Shown: piece after piece, positions 1 to 9,247 of the stretch
Layout: each line of letters opens with the position of its first letter
Numbering within the stretch: the stretch's first letter is position 1
Source: DASUAS01 sp963841415
GTDB taxonomy: Bacteria > Actinomycetota > Acidimicrobiia > IMCC26256 > DASPTH01
Assembly (NCBI GenBank): GCA_963841415.1
Contig: CAWJCN010000001.1
Coordinates: 1,766,550 to 1,830,549 of the forward strand
Length of the DNA: 64,000 nt
Direction: 5' to 3'
Made by a program: the position numbers and the translations under genes
Notes under the pieces: generated by a model
What the model saw: only the letters and a program-made list of their open reading frames with translations
The model's database searches: none
What the model was told of the DNA's origin: nothing

Positions 1-172
1 TGGGGACGAGCACGGCCGAGAGCGCGCCGGCGGCGATGAGCTCGAAGAGGACGTTGGAGACCGAGCTCGAGGCCTGGTAGGTGTTGCCCAGGTAGGTCGC
101 GCCCAGGACGGCGGCGATCACCCAGACCTTGACGAACCCGACCCCGCGGGAGGCGAGCGTGGCGACGCTCAT
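1..172 (-). CDS. murJ: MurJ/MviN-type lipid II flippase, N-terminal part only
   Basis: The gene runs off the left edge; only the first 57 codons are in the window. From an ATG at 172 the translation starts MSVATLASRGVGFVKVWVIA and continues with a hydrophobic stretch ending FELIAAGALSAVLVP. This is the conserved first transmembrane hairpin of MurJ (MviN family), which flips lipid II across the cytoplasmic membrane for peptidoglycan synthesis. The FELIAAGALSAVLVP block is highly characteristic, so the family call is fairly safe despite the short fragment. The gene is divergent from bioB across a 357-bp repeat-bearing gap. Confidence 0.8.
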   Translation of the reverse strand, partial: MSVATLASRGVGFVKVWVIAAVLGATYLGNTYQASSSVSNVLFELIAAGALSAVLVP

Positions 173-347
173 CCGCGCCGCTGCCCGCGTCGGTCGTTCG
201 CTGGCCACCACCAGCGGGCCAGCCTACGGGGGCGCGCGCGTTTTGCCGTGGCGAGCGGGCATGCTGGCGCCGGTCGCCCACCCCGCCGCCGTCGACCCTG
301 CTGGGGGGACGGGCCGCTCAGGCGGCGGGTGGGCGTTCTTCCCTTCG

Positions 348-468
348 ATGGTTCGCTCGCTACGAGCCGGGATACCCGGCCCGCCTCCGCTCGCTCACGC
401 CACCGCCACCATGGTTCGCTCGCTACGAGCCGGGATACCCGGCTCGCCTCCGCTTCGCTCACGCCACC
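348..468 (-). repeat. Tandem pair of REP-like hairpin elements
   Basis: Two copies of a 57/58-bp unit lie at 348-404 and 411-468, with a period of 63 bp. They differ by one substitution and a one-base insertion. Each carries a GC hairpin; in the second copy it is perfect, with 9-bp arms CGAGCCGGG and CCCGGCTCG around ATA (426-446). Related copies lie at 22501-22546 and 47330-47402. The rest of the 173-529 gap between murJ and bioB holds no convincing gene; open frames crossing it read through the repeat. Confidence 0.8.
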
Positions 469-529
469 TTGGTCCGTGGCGAGGACCGAGTGCCTCTGGC
501 CCCACGCGTCCCCTCTAGGCTGGCCCGCC

Positions 530-1609
530 ATGCACGACGCCCTGCTGGCCGCCGAGATCGCCCTGCTCGAGGAGCGTCGCCCCCTCACGCGCGACGAGGT
601 GCTGGCAGCGGCCGCAGTCCCGCTCGACGAGCTGCCGGACGTCATCGCGCTCGCGCACCGCGTACGCCTCGCGTACTGCGGCGCCGAGGTGGAGCTCGAG
701 AGCCTCATCAATGCCAAGTCGGGCGCGTGTCCCGAGGACTGCGCCTTCTGCTCGCAGTCGGCGCGCTACTCCACCGACGTCGACGTGTACCCGCTGCTCC
801 AGCTCGACGAGGTGCTCGAGGCCGCGCACGCGACGCGCGCCGCCGGCGCCACGCAGTTCTGCATCGTGGTCGCGGTGCGCGGCCCGTCGGAACGCATGCT
901 CACGCGGGTCCTCGAAGCCGTCGACGCGGTGCAGAACGAGGCCGGCCTCGAGGTCGCCTGCTCACTCGGGCTCCTCACCAAGGAACAGGCCGAGCGACTC
1001 GCCGCCGCGGGCGTGAAGCGCTACAACCACAACCTCGAGGCGCCACGGGCGCTGTTCCCGTCGATCGTGAGCACGCACACCTACGACGACCGGGTCGAAA
1101 CCGCCCGGCTCGCGATCGATGCCGGCATGGAGCTGTGCTGCGGCGGCATCCTCGGCATGGGCGAGACGCTCGAGCAGCGCGTCGACTTCGCATTCGAGCT
1201 CGCCGAGCTCGATCCGTGCGAGGTGCCGATCAACTTCCTCCTCCCCACCGGCACGCCGCTCGGCGACCAGCGGCTCATCACGCCGCGCGAAGCGCTGCAA
1301 GCCATCGCGCTGTTCCGACTGGTGTTGCCCAGCGCGTGGCTGCGACTGGCCGGCGGGCGCGAGTTCGTGCTCGGCGAGCTCCAGGGCATGGGACTGCTCG
1401 CGGGCGCCAACGCGTTGATCGTCGGCAACTACCTCACGTCGACCGGCCGTCCACCCGAGGAAGACCACGCGCTGCTGGAGGCGCTCGGCATGCCCGTCGC
1501 CGACGGGCCCGGTGAGGGTCGCTTCGTCGTCGACGCGCACGGCGCGCACGCGCGCCCGGCGCAACCCGTGCGCCCGGTGCGCGTCGGCATCCCCGTCCGC
1601 GCCGATTGA
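530..1609 (+). CDS. bioB: Biotin synthase
   Basis: This radical-SAM enzyme inserts sulfur into dethiobiotin, the last step of biotin synthesis. The product is 359 residues, a normal length. The radical-SAM cluster motif CPEDCAFC lies near residue 65 (C-x3-C-x2-C), preceded by LINAKSGACPEDC, and YNHNLEAPR and GGILGMGET are typical BioB blocks. The ATG at 530 is preferred because homology begins right after it; the frame is open further upstream only through the hairpin repeats. The last ~30 residues (rich in A, R, P and V) are an unconserved tail. It converges with the membrane-protein gene at 1616, with 6 bp between stops, and no other biotin gene is nearby. Confidence 0.93.
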   Translation: MHDALLAAEIALLEERRPLTRDEVLAAAAVPLDELPDVIALAHRVRLAYCGAEVELESLINAKSGACPEDCAFCSQSARYSTDVDVYPLLQLDEVLEAAHATRAAGATQFCIVVAVRGPSERMLTRVLEAVDAVQNEAGLEVACSLGLLTKEQAERLAAAGVKRYNHNLEAPRALFPSIVSTHTYDDRVETARLAIDAGMELCCGGILGMGETLEQRVDFAFELAELDPCEVPINFLLPTGTPLGDQRLITPREALQAIALFRLVLPSAWLRLAGGREFVLGELQGMGLLAGANALIVGNYLTSTGRPPEEDHALLEALGMPVADGPGEGRFVVDAHGAHARPAQPVRPVRVGIPVRAD

Positions 1610-1615
1610 CGCGGG

Positions 1616-2095
1616 TCACGGGGTGGGCGTCGTCAGGCGGCCGGTGCGGAAGAACTCCTCGCGGGGGCCGGGCAGGTAGAGGTCGTACTGGCCGACGACC
1701 ACCCAGCACACGAAGAGACCGACGACCTCCTCGAGCACCACGACCCACCAGGTGGGCACGAGCGAGTCGTGCGCGAAGTCGGTGCCGAGGAACGGCCACC
1801 AGAACAAGTCGGTGTTGGTGAACGCGCCCGAGAGGATGAGGCCCGCGAAGACGCCGATCGGCAGGCACAGCCACCGCCGCCGGACCAGCCGCGGCCGTCC
1901 GATGGTGCCCAGCATCACGACGACGAGCAGCGCGACCGCGAACAGCAGCGTGTAGCCGTAAGCGCGATATCCGAACGCAAGGTCGACCACGAGCGGGAGC
2001 AGCGAGCCCCCGGCGATCAGGCGGTAGTCGATGCCCGAGCTCCGGAAGATCGTGGCCACGCCGAACACCGACAGGCCGATGTACCAGAAGAACAC
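1616..2095 (-). CDS. Small integral membrane protein, unknown function
   Basis: A 159-residue protein with about four hydrophobic segments (near residues 1-15, 26-45, 50-65 and 78-95) plus one around 120-140. The start is a GTG at 2095, 4 bp after the stop of the RNase H gene, so it is probably the last gene of the operon that begins with the penicillin-binding protein. Charged residues cluster in the RPRLVRRRW loop and in the C-terminal tail. I do not recognise the family; no enzymatic motif is evident. Confidence 0.6.
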   Translation of the reverse strand: MFFWYIGLSVFGVATIFRSSGIDYRLIAGGSLLPLVVDLAFGYRAYGYTLLFAVALLVVVMLGTIGRPRLVRRRWLCLPIGVFAGLILSGAFTNTDLFWWPFLGTDFAHDSLVPTWWVVVLEEVVGLFVCWVVVGQYDLYLPGPREEFFRTGRLTTPTP

Positions 2096-2099
2096 GGAC

Positions 2100-2513
2100 T
2101 CAGGGCAGGTCGAGCGCGGCGTTCACCAGCGCATCGGCGTCGACGTTGTGCTCGCGGCGCACGTGGCCGAGGTCGACCCGCTCGAACTGCGACAGCAGAT
2201 CGCGAACCTTCGTGACCAACGGCCGGAGGTGTTCCTGCTTCACCTTCCACCGGCCCGCGACCTGTTCGATGACCAGCTTCGAATCGCCCCGCACGCGCAC
2301 GGCACGCGCACGCGTCGCGGCCGCGGCCTGGAGGCCGGCGATCAACGCCCGATACTCGGCGACGTTGTTGGTCGTCTCGCCGATGCGCTCGCTGACCGCC
2401 GCCAACCGCGTCGGCGGCGAGGTCGACGGGTCGAGCACGACGGCGCCGATCGCGGCGGGACCCGGGTTGCCGCGCGCGCCACCGTCGAAGTAGACGACCA
2501 CCTCGTCGAGCAT
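2100..2513 (-). CDS. RNase HI-family protein
   Basis: A 137-residue RNase H-fold protein that would cleave RNA in RNA-DNA hybrids. The four acidic catalytic positions are visible: D in VYFDGGARGNPGP near residue 9, E in NNVAEYRALI near 50, D in VRGDSKLVIEQV near 74, and D in REHNVDADALVN near 127. The compact form without a basic protrusion matches the stand-alone RNase HI-like proteins of Actinobacteria. Its ATG shares one base with the TGA of the zinc-ribbon gene upstream (TGATG), so translation is probably coupled. That zinc-ribbon/RNase H pairing is common in Actinobacteria. Confidence 0.88.
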   Translation of the reverse strand: MLDEVVVYFDGGARGNPGPAAIGAVVLDPSTSPPTRLAAVSERIGETTNNVAEYRALIAGLQAAAATRARAVRVRGDSKLVIEQVAGRWKVKQEHLRPLVTKVRDLLSQFERVDLGHVRREHNVDADALVNAALDLP

Positions 2514-3229
2514 CAGGGGACCAGGATCGCGCCGCAGTTGTCGCAGTGCGCGATGGGCTGACCGCCCGACCGCTTGATCTGCTCGGCCTCGATGGAGGGC
2601 ACTGACAGATGGCACCCCTGGCAGGTGGTGCCGAGCAGTCGGGCCACGCCTGCACCTTTCGCCTGGGCGCGGCAGCGCTCGTACTCCTTCACCAGCGCGG
2701 CGTCGATGCTCGCGGCGATCCCGTCCCGCGTCGCTCGCTCCGCTTGCATCTCGGCGATGATCCCGGCTTCGGCGTCGGCGAGCTCGCTCCGCAGACGGTC
2801 GACGTCGCCGCCCACGGATGCTCGTTGCTGCTCGACGTCGGCCAGCGTCGCCTCGAGCGGCTCACGCGCCTCCATGAGCTCGAGCTCGCGGTTCTCGATC
2901 GAGCGCTGGTGGCGGCGGAGCTGTTCGACGTCGGTCTGCATCGCCTGCAGCTCGCGGGGCGAGCTCACCTCGCCCGAGTACATGCGCGACTCGACCTCTT
3001 TGGCCTTGTCAGCGAGCGAACGCGCTTCGTCGTCGAGCTGCTGCTCTTCGCGGGCGATCCGGTCCCGCTCGGCGCGGGTGGTGCCGAGTCGCGCATCGAG
3101 CGCGGCGGCTTGGGACTCGGAGAGCGCCAATGCCTCCCGCTCGGGCAAGGTCTGGTGACGATGGAGCAGGCGTTCGAGTGCGCTGTCGTGCTCCTGCAGC
3201 GTGAGGAGCGTTTCGAGCTCGCTCGTCAC
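2513..3229 (-). CDS. Coiled-coil zinc-ribbon protein (CT398-like, C4-type zinc ribbon)
   Basis: A 238-residue protein. Residues ~5-185 are almost entirely predicted coiled coil (repeated E/R/A/L heptads), followed by a C-terminal C4 zinc ribbon: C-x2-C in GTTCQGCHLSVP and C-x2-C in AHCDNCGAILVP. This is the CT398/DUF164 architecture, whose molecular role is poorly known. The start is GTG at 3229, overlapping the TGA of the penicillin-binding protein gene (GTGA), and the end overlaps the RNase H start. So pbp, zinc ribbon and RNase H form a coupled operon. Confidence 0.85.
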   Translation of the reverse strand: MTSELETLLTLQEHDSALERLLHRHQTLPEREALALSESQAAALDARLGTTRAERDRIAREEQQLDDEARSLADKAKEVESRMYSGEVSSPRELQAMQTDVEQLRRHQRSIENRELELMEAREPLEATLADVEQQRASVGGDVDRLRSELADAEAGIIAEMQAERATRDGIAASIDAALVKEYERCRAQAKGAGVARLLGTTCQGCHLSVPSIEAEQIKRSGGQPIAHCDNCGAILVP

Positions 3230-5349
3230 TGGCCGGTCTTCCGCGTGTTCGGCACGGTGACCTGCGGTGTCGTCGGCGTGGTGGCCGCGGGCGTCGTCGG
3301 CGTCGGGGTGGTGGGCACCTGCTGCACCGTCGGCAGCTGCGGCGTGACGGGAACCACCGGGGCCGGCGCGTTCTCGGCGCGCCCGCCGGTGTCGATGACG
3401 CTCTCCCCTGCCCGCTCGCACACCGGGCCGGCATCGGGCAGCGGGATGTTGGGCTCATCGGCCAAGGCCTGCGTCATGAACGCCCGGAAGACGGGGGCCG
3501 CCGAGTCACCGCCGAACCCGGCTTGGATCCCGGAGTTCGTCGTGCGCCAGTTGCCGAACCACACCGCCGTGGCGAGTTGGGGGGTGGCGCCGATGAACCA
3601 CGCGTCGTTGCGGGCGTCGGTGGTACCCGTCTTGCCGAAGATGTCGTGACCGGGCACAGCTGCGCCGGTCCCGGTGGCGCCGCTCCTGGTGACGACTCCG
3701 GACAAGATGTTCTGCTCGCACGCCGCGACGTCGGGAGTCAGGACTTGATCGCCCGCTGCGTTCTGCTGGAGCACCTTGCCGTCGGGGAACACGACCTTCT
3801 GCACGACGTAGGGCGTGTGGTGCGTCCCACCGCTGGCGATCGTCGCCATCACGTCGGCCATCGTCTCGGTGTTCTGCTCGAAGACCCCGAGGGTGAGGGT
3901 GAGGTACGCCTGGAGGTTCTGCTTGGTGATGCCCATCTTGTGGGCCGTGTCGATCACCTTGTCCTCGCCCACGCTGGTGGCGAGGTGCACGAAGGCGCAG
4001 TTCACCGAGAAGGCGGTCGCGTCCCAGAGGGAGTACGTCCCGCTCCCCGGTTCGTCGTTGACGGTGTAGCCGTCGAACCCCGGCACCGAGCACGGGCTCG
4101 AGCCGTCGACGGTGTCGTTGGGCGAGTATCCGTTGGTGAGCGCGGTGGCGAGGGTGATCACCTTGAAGGTGGAGCCGGTCTGGCGACCGTAGGGCGACGT
4201 GGCGATGTTGGTCTGGTCGACGTTGTAGTCCTGGCCCGAGACCATCGCCTTCACCGCGCCGGTGTTCGGGTCGATCGACACCAACGACGACGCCCAGTCA
4301 GGACCCGAGTTGTCGCCACAGCAGGGCTTGTCGTTGGTGGTCGCGTCGACTGCGTACCCCTGGAGGGTTGGGTCGAAGGTGGTGTAGATCTTCAAGCCGC
4401 CCTTGAGGATCTTGTCGGTCCGCTCCTTCTCGGTGCTACCGAGCTCGGGGAACTGCTGACCCTTGATGAGGTCCTGCAGCACCTCGGTGGTGAGGATGTT
4501 GTTGCCGACGACCGGGTTGGCCGGCGGCTGAACCTGCGGCAAGGGCTCGTTGTTCGCGGCGTTGGCCTGGGCCTGGGTGATGTAGTGCTCCTCGACCATG
4601 CCCCGCAGCACGTCGGCACGCCGGCGGATCGCACGGTCGGCGTGCGTGAACGGGCTGTTGCCCTCGGGGTTGGAGATGAGCCCCGCGAGCAGCGCGGCTT
4701 CTCCGAGCGTGAGCTCGTCGAGGCGCTTGCCGCGCGGGAACATCGAGCCCGGATCGAAGGTGTAGAAGAACCGCGACGCCGCGGCCTTGAGACCGTAGGA
4801 CCCCGACCCGAAGTACACCGTGTTGAGGTACTCGACGAAGATCTTGTCCTTCGAGAACTTCTCGTTGAGGCGGAGCGCGTCCTCGATCTCCTTGACCTTG
4901 CGGTTCACGTCGCGCTTCGACGTGAGGATGCGGTTCTTCACCAGCTGCTGGGTGATGGTGGAGCCGCCCTGCTCGATCTTCCCCGACGTCACGTTGGTGA
5001 GGAAGGCGCGGAACACCGCGCCCAGATCGATCCCGTCGTTGGTCCAGAACGTTCGGTCCTCGGTGGCGATCACCGCGTTCTGCACCATCTCGGGCACTTC
5101 TCTGAGCGCATGGATCGGGTCGCGCGCCTCCTGGCCGAACGGCGGAGCCATCGGGCTGCCGTCAGCCCAGTAGACGGTGGACCCCTGCGCGAGCGCCTTG
5201 AGGTTCGGGACCTCGGCCGTCGTGTAGTGGTGTGCGGTGGCGATCTCGACCGACCCGGGGATGAGCGCGGCGAGGCAGGCTCCGACGGCGAGGCCCCCGA
5301 CGACGATCGCCACGAGCACGATGATCAAGGAGCGGGAGAACGAGCGCAT
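3226..5349 (-). CDS. Bifunctional class A penicillin-binding protein
   Basis: A 707-residue membrane-anchored enzyme that polymerises glycan strands and cross-links peptides. There is one N-terminal transmembrane helix (residues 8-30). The GT51 transglycosylase domain follows, with EDRTFW and GGSTITQQLVKN near 95-140. The transpeptidase domain has the SxxK motif in RQTGSTFK, SVN in FSVNCAF and KTGTT near the C-terminus. The last ~60 residues are a low-complexity P/T/V tail, typical of actinobacterial PonA proteins. It is the first gene of the operon with the zinc-ribbon protein and RNase H. Class A identity is firm; PonA1 or PonA2 cannot be decided. Confidence 0.93.
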   Translation of the reverse strand: MRSFSRSLIIVLVAIVVGGLAVGACLAALIPGSVEIATAHHYTTAEVPNLKALAQGSTVYWADGSPMAPPFGQEARDPIHALREVPEMVQNAVIATEDRTFWTNDGIDLGAVFRAFLTNVTSGKIEQGGSTITQQLVKNRILTSKRDVNRKVKEIEDALRLNEKFSKDKIFVEYLNTVYFGSGSYGLKAAASRFFYTFDPGSMFPRGKRLDELTLGEAALLAGLISNPEGNSPFTHADRAIRRRADVLRGMVEEHYITQAQANAANNEPLPQVQPPANPVVGNNILTTEVLQDLIKGQQFPELGSTEKERTDKILKGGLKIYTTFDPTLQGYAVDATTNDKPCCGDNSGPDWASSLVSIDPNTGAVKAMVSGQDYNVDQTNIATSPYGRQTGSTFKVITLATALTNGYSPNDTVDGSSPCSVPGFDGYTVNDEPGSGTYSLWDATAFSVNCAFVHLATSVGEDKVIDTAHKMGITKQNLQAYLTLTLGVFEQNTETMADVMATIASGGTHHTPYVVQKVVFPDGKVLQQNAAGDQVLTPDVAACEQNILSGVVTRSGATGTGAAVPGHDIFGKTGTTDARNDAWFIGATPQLATAVWFGNWRTTNSGIQAGFGGDSAAPVFRAFMTQALADEPNIPLPDAGPVCERAGESVIDTGGRAENAPAPVVPVTPQLPTVQQVPTTPTPTTPAATTPTTPQVTVPNTRKTGQ

Positions 5350-5390
5350 GGGGCCTCCCAGCTTGGCACACGACCCCGGCGCTCACGGGG

Positions 5391-7298
5391 TCAGGGCGAG
5401 CCGGTGGCCCCCAACGACTGGGCCACGAAGGTGGCATAGGCCTGCGCGCCGTCGGGGCGCAGGTGGATGCCGTCGTCGTAGAAGAACTCGGGGTGCGCCC
5501 CGCCGTAGGAGTGCCAATCGAGCAGCACGGCGTTCTTGTGCTTCTTGACCCGGTCCGCGAGCAGATCGTTGTTCGGCTGCTCCCAACCCCGCGGCTCCTT
5601 GGCGTTGATGATCACGACCTTCTGACGGTCGTCCAGCAGACCCATCATGCGGTCGAGGTCATCGGGATTGATCAGCCCGTTCGTGCCGAGCTGCACGATC
5701 ACGTACTGACCCAGCCGACCCTGGTCCTTGTACGACTGGATCAGATCGACCCCAGTGCCGAACTGCCGGCTCTCGGCGGCGTCGACCGTCAACACGTGGG
5801 GCACCGTGGGCGTCGCGAACATGGGATCGACGGCGGCGATCAACTGGTTTGCGGCCCCGAGCATCACCGAGTCGCCGAACGCCGTGATGGCCGGTGGGCT
5901 CGCACCGGGTGGAAGTGTCGTGGTCGTGACCGGACTGGTGGTCGCGGACGTCGAGTCGGTCGCACCGGCGACTGTCGTGCTGGGCGCGCCCGGCCCCAGG
6001 ACCACCGACGCCTTGTTGCCGAAACCGGCGGGCGCGGCGGCGCTCCCCCCGTTGCCCAGTCCGACGAAGATGGCGACGAGCCCCAGGGCGATGCCCATCC
6101 CGGCAAACCCGAAGCGGGCCATCAGCTTGCGCCGCACCTCGGCCGGCGCGGAGCGGTACTGGGCCCAGCGGCGCTCGACCGCGCCGTGGCGGATGGGTTC
6201 CTCGACGTACTTGTAGGAGAGCGCGGCGGCGATGCCCGTGAGGGTGAGGCGCAGCACCAGCAAGGGCAAGCCGGTGAGCGGCACGTCGGAGTGGGGGCGC
6301 GTGACCATGTAGATCGGCCAGTGCCACAGGTAGATGCCGTACGAGCGCACTCCGATCCAGCGGAACACGGCGAAGCCGAGCAGCCACGGCACGAGGCGCG
6401 ACGCGGGATGCACCGTCGCCGCGATCAGCAACGCCGACACCATCGCGACCAGCAGGAACCCACCGCGATAGAGCCCGGGGCTGAACTCGCCCATGTTGAG
6501 GAACATCCAGAACAGGACGATCCCGCTGAAGACCGCGACGACGTCGAGCAGGATGCCGGCGTTGCGGCCGGTGCGGCCGATGAGTCGCCACGGCGCCCAC
6601 ACGAACGCGAGCGCGGCGCCGAGCATCAGCGCAGCGACGCGCGTGTCGGTGCCGTAGTAGACGCGCGACGGGTCGGTGTAGGGGTGGTACAGGATCGCCA
6701 TCTCGATCGTCGAGACCGCGACCGCGATGAGGACGGCGATGAGCAGGGCCTTGCGGCTCTTGCGCCACACCGTCAACACGAGCATCAGGATCAACGGCCA
6801 GAAGAGGTAGAACTGCTCCTCCACCGCCAGCGACCACACGTGCTGGAGCAGCGGCGGTCGCCCCGTGCTCTGGAAGTAGGAGAGGTTGCGGAAGATCAGG
6901 AACCAGTTCTCGACGTAGAACAGCGCCGCGATCACCTCGCCGCGCAGCTGCGAGAGCACGTCGGGGAGGAACAGGATCGCGTACAGCGACACGACGAACA
7001 GCATGGTGAACAGCGCCGGGAGCAGTCGCCGGGCCCGCCGGTACCAGAACCGCTTGAGGCCGATGCCCTCGGTCTGCTGGAAGTCCGACAGCAGCAAGCA
7101 CGTGATCAGGTAGCCGCTGATGACGAAGAAGACGTCGACCCCGAGGAATCCGCCGGGGATCCACTTCTGGTCGCCGTGGTAGAGCAGCACCGCGATCACC
7201 GCGAGTGCGCGCAGCCCGTCGAGCGCGGGGATGTAGCCGAGTCGCGCGGGCGCGTGCTCGGGCGCGACTCGCTCCGAGGCTGCCACTCCGGCCATCAT
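5391..7298 (-). CDS. Membrane acyltransferase 3 with C-terminal SGNH domain (OatA-like)
   Basis: A 635-residue protein. Residues ~20-380 are an acyltransferase-3 domain with about ten transmembrane helices; LDGLRALAV and the LLYHG histidine are visible near residues 26-42. After a T/S-rich linker (~430-460) comes an extracytoplasmic SGNH-hydrolase-like domain, with the GDS serine block AFGDSVML near 475 and DGIHLRPDGAQAYA (D-x-x-H) near 615. OatA-type enzymes carry acetyl groups across the membrane to peptidoglycan or other surface glycans. It lies 41 bp downstream of nothing on its strand and only 28 bp separate its start from the divergent SDR gene, so the two promoters must overlap. Confidence 0.88.
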   Translation of the reverse strand: MMAGVAASERVAPEHAPARLGYIPALDGLRALAVIAVLLYHGDQKWIPGGFLGVDVFFVISGYLITCLLLSDFQQTEGIGLKRFWYRRARRLLPALFTMLFVVSLYAILFLPDVLSQLRGEVIAALFYVENWFLIFRNLSYFQSTGRPPLLQHVWSLAVEEQFYLFWPLILMLVLTVWRKSRKALLIAVLIAVAVSTIEMAILYHPYTDPSRVYYGTDTRVAALMLGAALAFVWAPWRLIGRTGRNAGILLDVVAVFSGIVLFWMFLNMGEFSPGLYRGGFLLVAMVSALLIAATVHPASRLVPWLLGFAVFRWIGVRSYGIYLWHWPIYMVTRPHSDVPLTGLPLLVLRLTLTGIAAALSYKYVEEPIRHGAVERRWAQYRSAPAEVRRKLMARFGFAGMGIALGLVAIFVGLGNGGSAAAPAGFGNKASVVLGPGAPSTTVAGATDSTSATTSPVTTTTLPPGASPPAITAFGDSVMLGAANQLIAAVDPMFATPTVPHVLTVDAAESRQFGTGVDLIQSYKDQGRLGQYVIVQLGTNGLINPDDLDRMMGLLDDRQKVVIINAKEPRGWEQPNNDLLADRVKKHKNAVLLDWHSYGGAHPEFFYDDGIHLRPDGAQAYATFVAQSLGATGSP

Positions 7299-7326
7299 CC
7301 CATCGTCGCGCGCGAGACTGCCGCTC

Positions 7327-8127
7327 GTGGGTCGAGAACTGGCCGGTCAGGTGGCAGTGGTGACCGGTGCGTCCAAAGGGATCGGACGGGCGATCGCGGC
7401 ATCCTTCGCCGACGCCGGTGCCGCGGTGATGCTGTCGTCCCGCAAGCAGGATGGTCTCGACGAAGCCGCCGGCGCCATCCTCGAGCGCACCCCCGAGGCC
7501 CAGCTGGCGACGTTCGCGGCCAATGCCGGTGACCCCGAGCACGCGGCCGCCTGCGTGGCGGCGGCCGTCGAACGCCTGGGTGCCGTCGACATCCTGGTGA
7601 ACAACGCCGCCACCAACCCCAGCATGGGGGCGACCATCGACGCCGATCTGGGCGCCTGGGACAAGACCTTCCAGGTGAACGTGCGGGGAGCGTTCGTGTG
7701 GAGCCAACTGGCGTGGCGCACGTGGATGCGCGAGCACGGCGGATCGATCATCAACCTGTCGTCGATCGGCGGGCTGCGCGGTGACGCGGCCATCGGCGTG
7801 TACAACACGACGAAAGCCGCGATCGTGCACCTCACACGCATCCTGGCCGTCGAGCTCGGCCCCGGGGTGCGCGTGAACGCGATCGCTCCGGGGCTGGTGA
7901 AGACCGACTTCGCCCGCGCCCTCTGGGAACCCGCGGGCGACGTCGTCGCCGCCGGGTTGCCGCTCCGGCGCCTGGGCGAGCCCGACGACATCGCGCACGC
8001 GGCGCGCTTCCTCGCCGGACCAGGCGCGTCGTGGATCACCGGCCACACGCTCGTGGTCGACGGCGGCGCGCTCGCGGGCGCGGCCCCCATCACCCAGCGC
8101 GACGATGCGGTCCCCGAGGAGGGTTGA
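7327..8127 (+). CDS. Short-chain dehydrogenase/reductase (classical SDR)
   Basis: A 266-residue classical SDR. The NAD(P) motif TGASKGIG lies near residue 14, NNAAT near 92, and the catalytic Ser/Tyr/Lys in NLSSIGG, then YNTTK. The C-terminal VDGGA block is intact. The GTG at 7327 is the only reasonable start. The alpha/beta hydrolase follows after 7 bp, so both are probably co-transcribed. The substrate cannot be told from sequence. Confidence 0.88.
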   Translation: MGRELAGQVAVVTGASKGIGRAIAASFADAGAAVMLSSRKQDGLDEAAGAILERTPEAQLATFAANAGDPEHAAACVAAAVERLGAVDILVNNAATNPSMGATIDADLGAWDKTFQVNVRGAFVWSQLAWRTWMREHGGSIINLSSIGGLRGDAAIGVYNTTKAAIVHLTRILAVELGPGVRVNAIAPGLVKTDFARALWEPAGDVVAAGLPLRRLGEPDDIAHAARFLAGPGASWITGHTLVVDGGALAGAAPITQRDDAVPEEG

Positions 8128-8134
8128 GCGCACC

Positions 8135-8875
8135 ATGCCCAACTTCGACAGCTTCGACGGACTCAACCTCTTCTACCAAGACGAGGGTGACGGCCGAACG
8201 GTCGTCCTGCTCCACGGGTTCGCCGCCGACACGAACGTCAACTACGTGCGGTCCGGCATCCTCGACCTGCTCCTCGACGAGGGCTACCGCGTCGTCACGC
8301 TCGACGCGCGCGGACACGGCCTGTCGTCGAAGCCCACCGAGCCGGAGGCGTACGCGAACGACGCGATGAAGCGCGACGTCGTCGCGCTGTTCGACCACCT
8401 CGGGCTCGACGACGTCGTACTCGTCGGCTACTCGATGGGCGCGCACCTGTCCCTGCGCCTCGCGCCCGACGAGCCGCGCGTCAAAGCCGTCGTGCTGCTC
8501 GGGATCGGTGAGCACGGCACCGGTGAGACCGGGGAAGGCCGACGTGACGCGCTCGTCGCGGTGCTCGAAGCCGAGTCACCCGACGACGTCGACGACGCGT
8601 CGCTGCGCCAGTTCCGCGTCATGGCCGGACTCGACCGGGAACCGCTGCTGGCGTACGTGCGTGCCCCCGGTTCGCTGGGACCCGCGCCCGAGGGTGACGG
8701 GGTCGACGTGCCCGTGCTCCTCGTGGTGGGCGACGACGACGAGAACGCGGGTGACCCCGCCCCGCTCGCCGAGCGGCTGGGCGCCACGCTCGTACGAGTG
8801 CCCGGCGACCACTTCACCGCCAACGCCCGGCCCGAGCTCCACCGTGCCCTCACCGAATTCCTGGGCACGCAGTAG
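8135..8875 (+). CDS. Alpha/beta hydrolase
   Basis: A 246-residue alpha/beta hydrolase with an apparently complete triad: serine in the nucleophile elbow GYSMGA (near residue 98), aspartate in VVGDDDENAG and histidine in VPGDHFT. The oxyanion block LLHGFAADT is also present. The ATG at 8135 follows a GAGGAGGG ribosome-binding site that lies in the end of the upstream SDR. It converges with the NIPSNAP-like gene (12 bp between stops). Esterase, lipase and C-C hydrolase activities are all possible. Confidence 0.85.
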   Translation: MPNFDSFDGLNLFYQDEGDGRTVVLLHGFAADTNVNYVRSGILDLLLDEGYRVVTLDARGHGLSSKPTEPEAYANDAMKRDVVALFDHLGLDDVVLVGYSMGAHLSLRLAPDEPRVKAVVLLGIGEHGTGETGEGRRDALVAVLEAESPDDVDDASLRQFRVMAGLDREPLLAYVRAPGSLGPAPEGDGVDVPVLLVVGDDDENAGDPAPLAERLGATLVRVPGDHFTANARPELHRALTEFLGTQ

Positions 8876-8887
8876 TCGCTCGTCGAC

Positions 8888-9178
8888 TCAGAGGCGCTCG
8901 ACCCGGACCATGCCGAGGTGCATCACGTCGATGTGGTCGGCCGGGTTGTCGGGCAGCGCGGCCCGTTCCGGCGACCCGTAGTACTCGGCCTCGGCGGCCA
9001 AGAAGTCGCCGTCGTGCGTGACGGCCCAGACGAACTCGTTGCGCTCGTCGTCGATCAGCGCGAAGGCGACCCCGAACCCGTACTGCTCGCGCACCACGAA
9101 CGCGGTCCGCACGGCCTCCAGGAACGCTTCCATCTCACCCGGCTTGATCTCGTAGCGCCGCAATTGCACCGAAGTCAT
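8888..9178 (-). CDS. Small NIPSNAP-like alpha/beta-barrel protein
   Basis: A 96-residue protein starting MTSVQLRRYEIKPGEMEAF, which resembles the start of NIPSNAP-type ferredoxin-like (dimeric alpha+beta barrel) proteins: an LRRYEIKPG strand, then a helix, then YGFGVAFALID and EFVWAV strands. No catalytic residues are assigned. It is transcribed away from the small zinc-binding gene at 9248. The family assignment is tentative and rests on the N-terminal pattern and size. Confidence 0.6.
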   Translation of the reverse strand: MTSVQLRRYEIKPGEMEAFLEAVRTAFVVREQYGFGVAFALIDDERNEFVWAVTHDGDFLAAEAEYYGSPERAALPDNPADHIDVMHLGMVRVERL

Positions 9179-9247
9179 GCCCGGAGACGCTACCGGCGCC
9201 CCTCGAGGTCGCGCGCGGGACGGGCCGCAGCGGGTAAACCGGTGGGC

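Noticed and set aside
248..529. Longer bioB start at 248
   Set aside because: The added ~94 residues translate the hairpin repeats; BioB homology begins at ATG 530.
5659..8166. Very long open frames antisense to the PBP, acyltransferase and SDR genes (e.g. 3523-5439 plus and 5659-8166 minus)
   Set aside because: They are Arg/Ala/Pro-rich shadow translations of GC-rich codons opposite genes with clear domain motifs.
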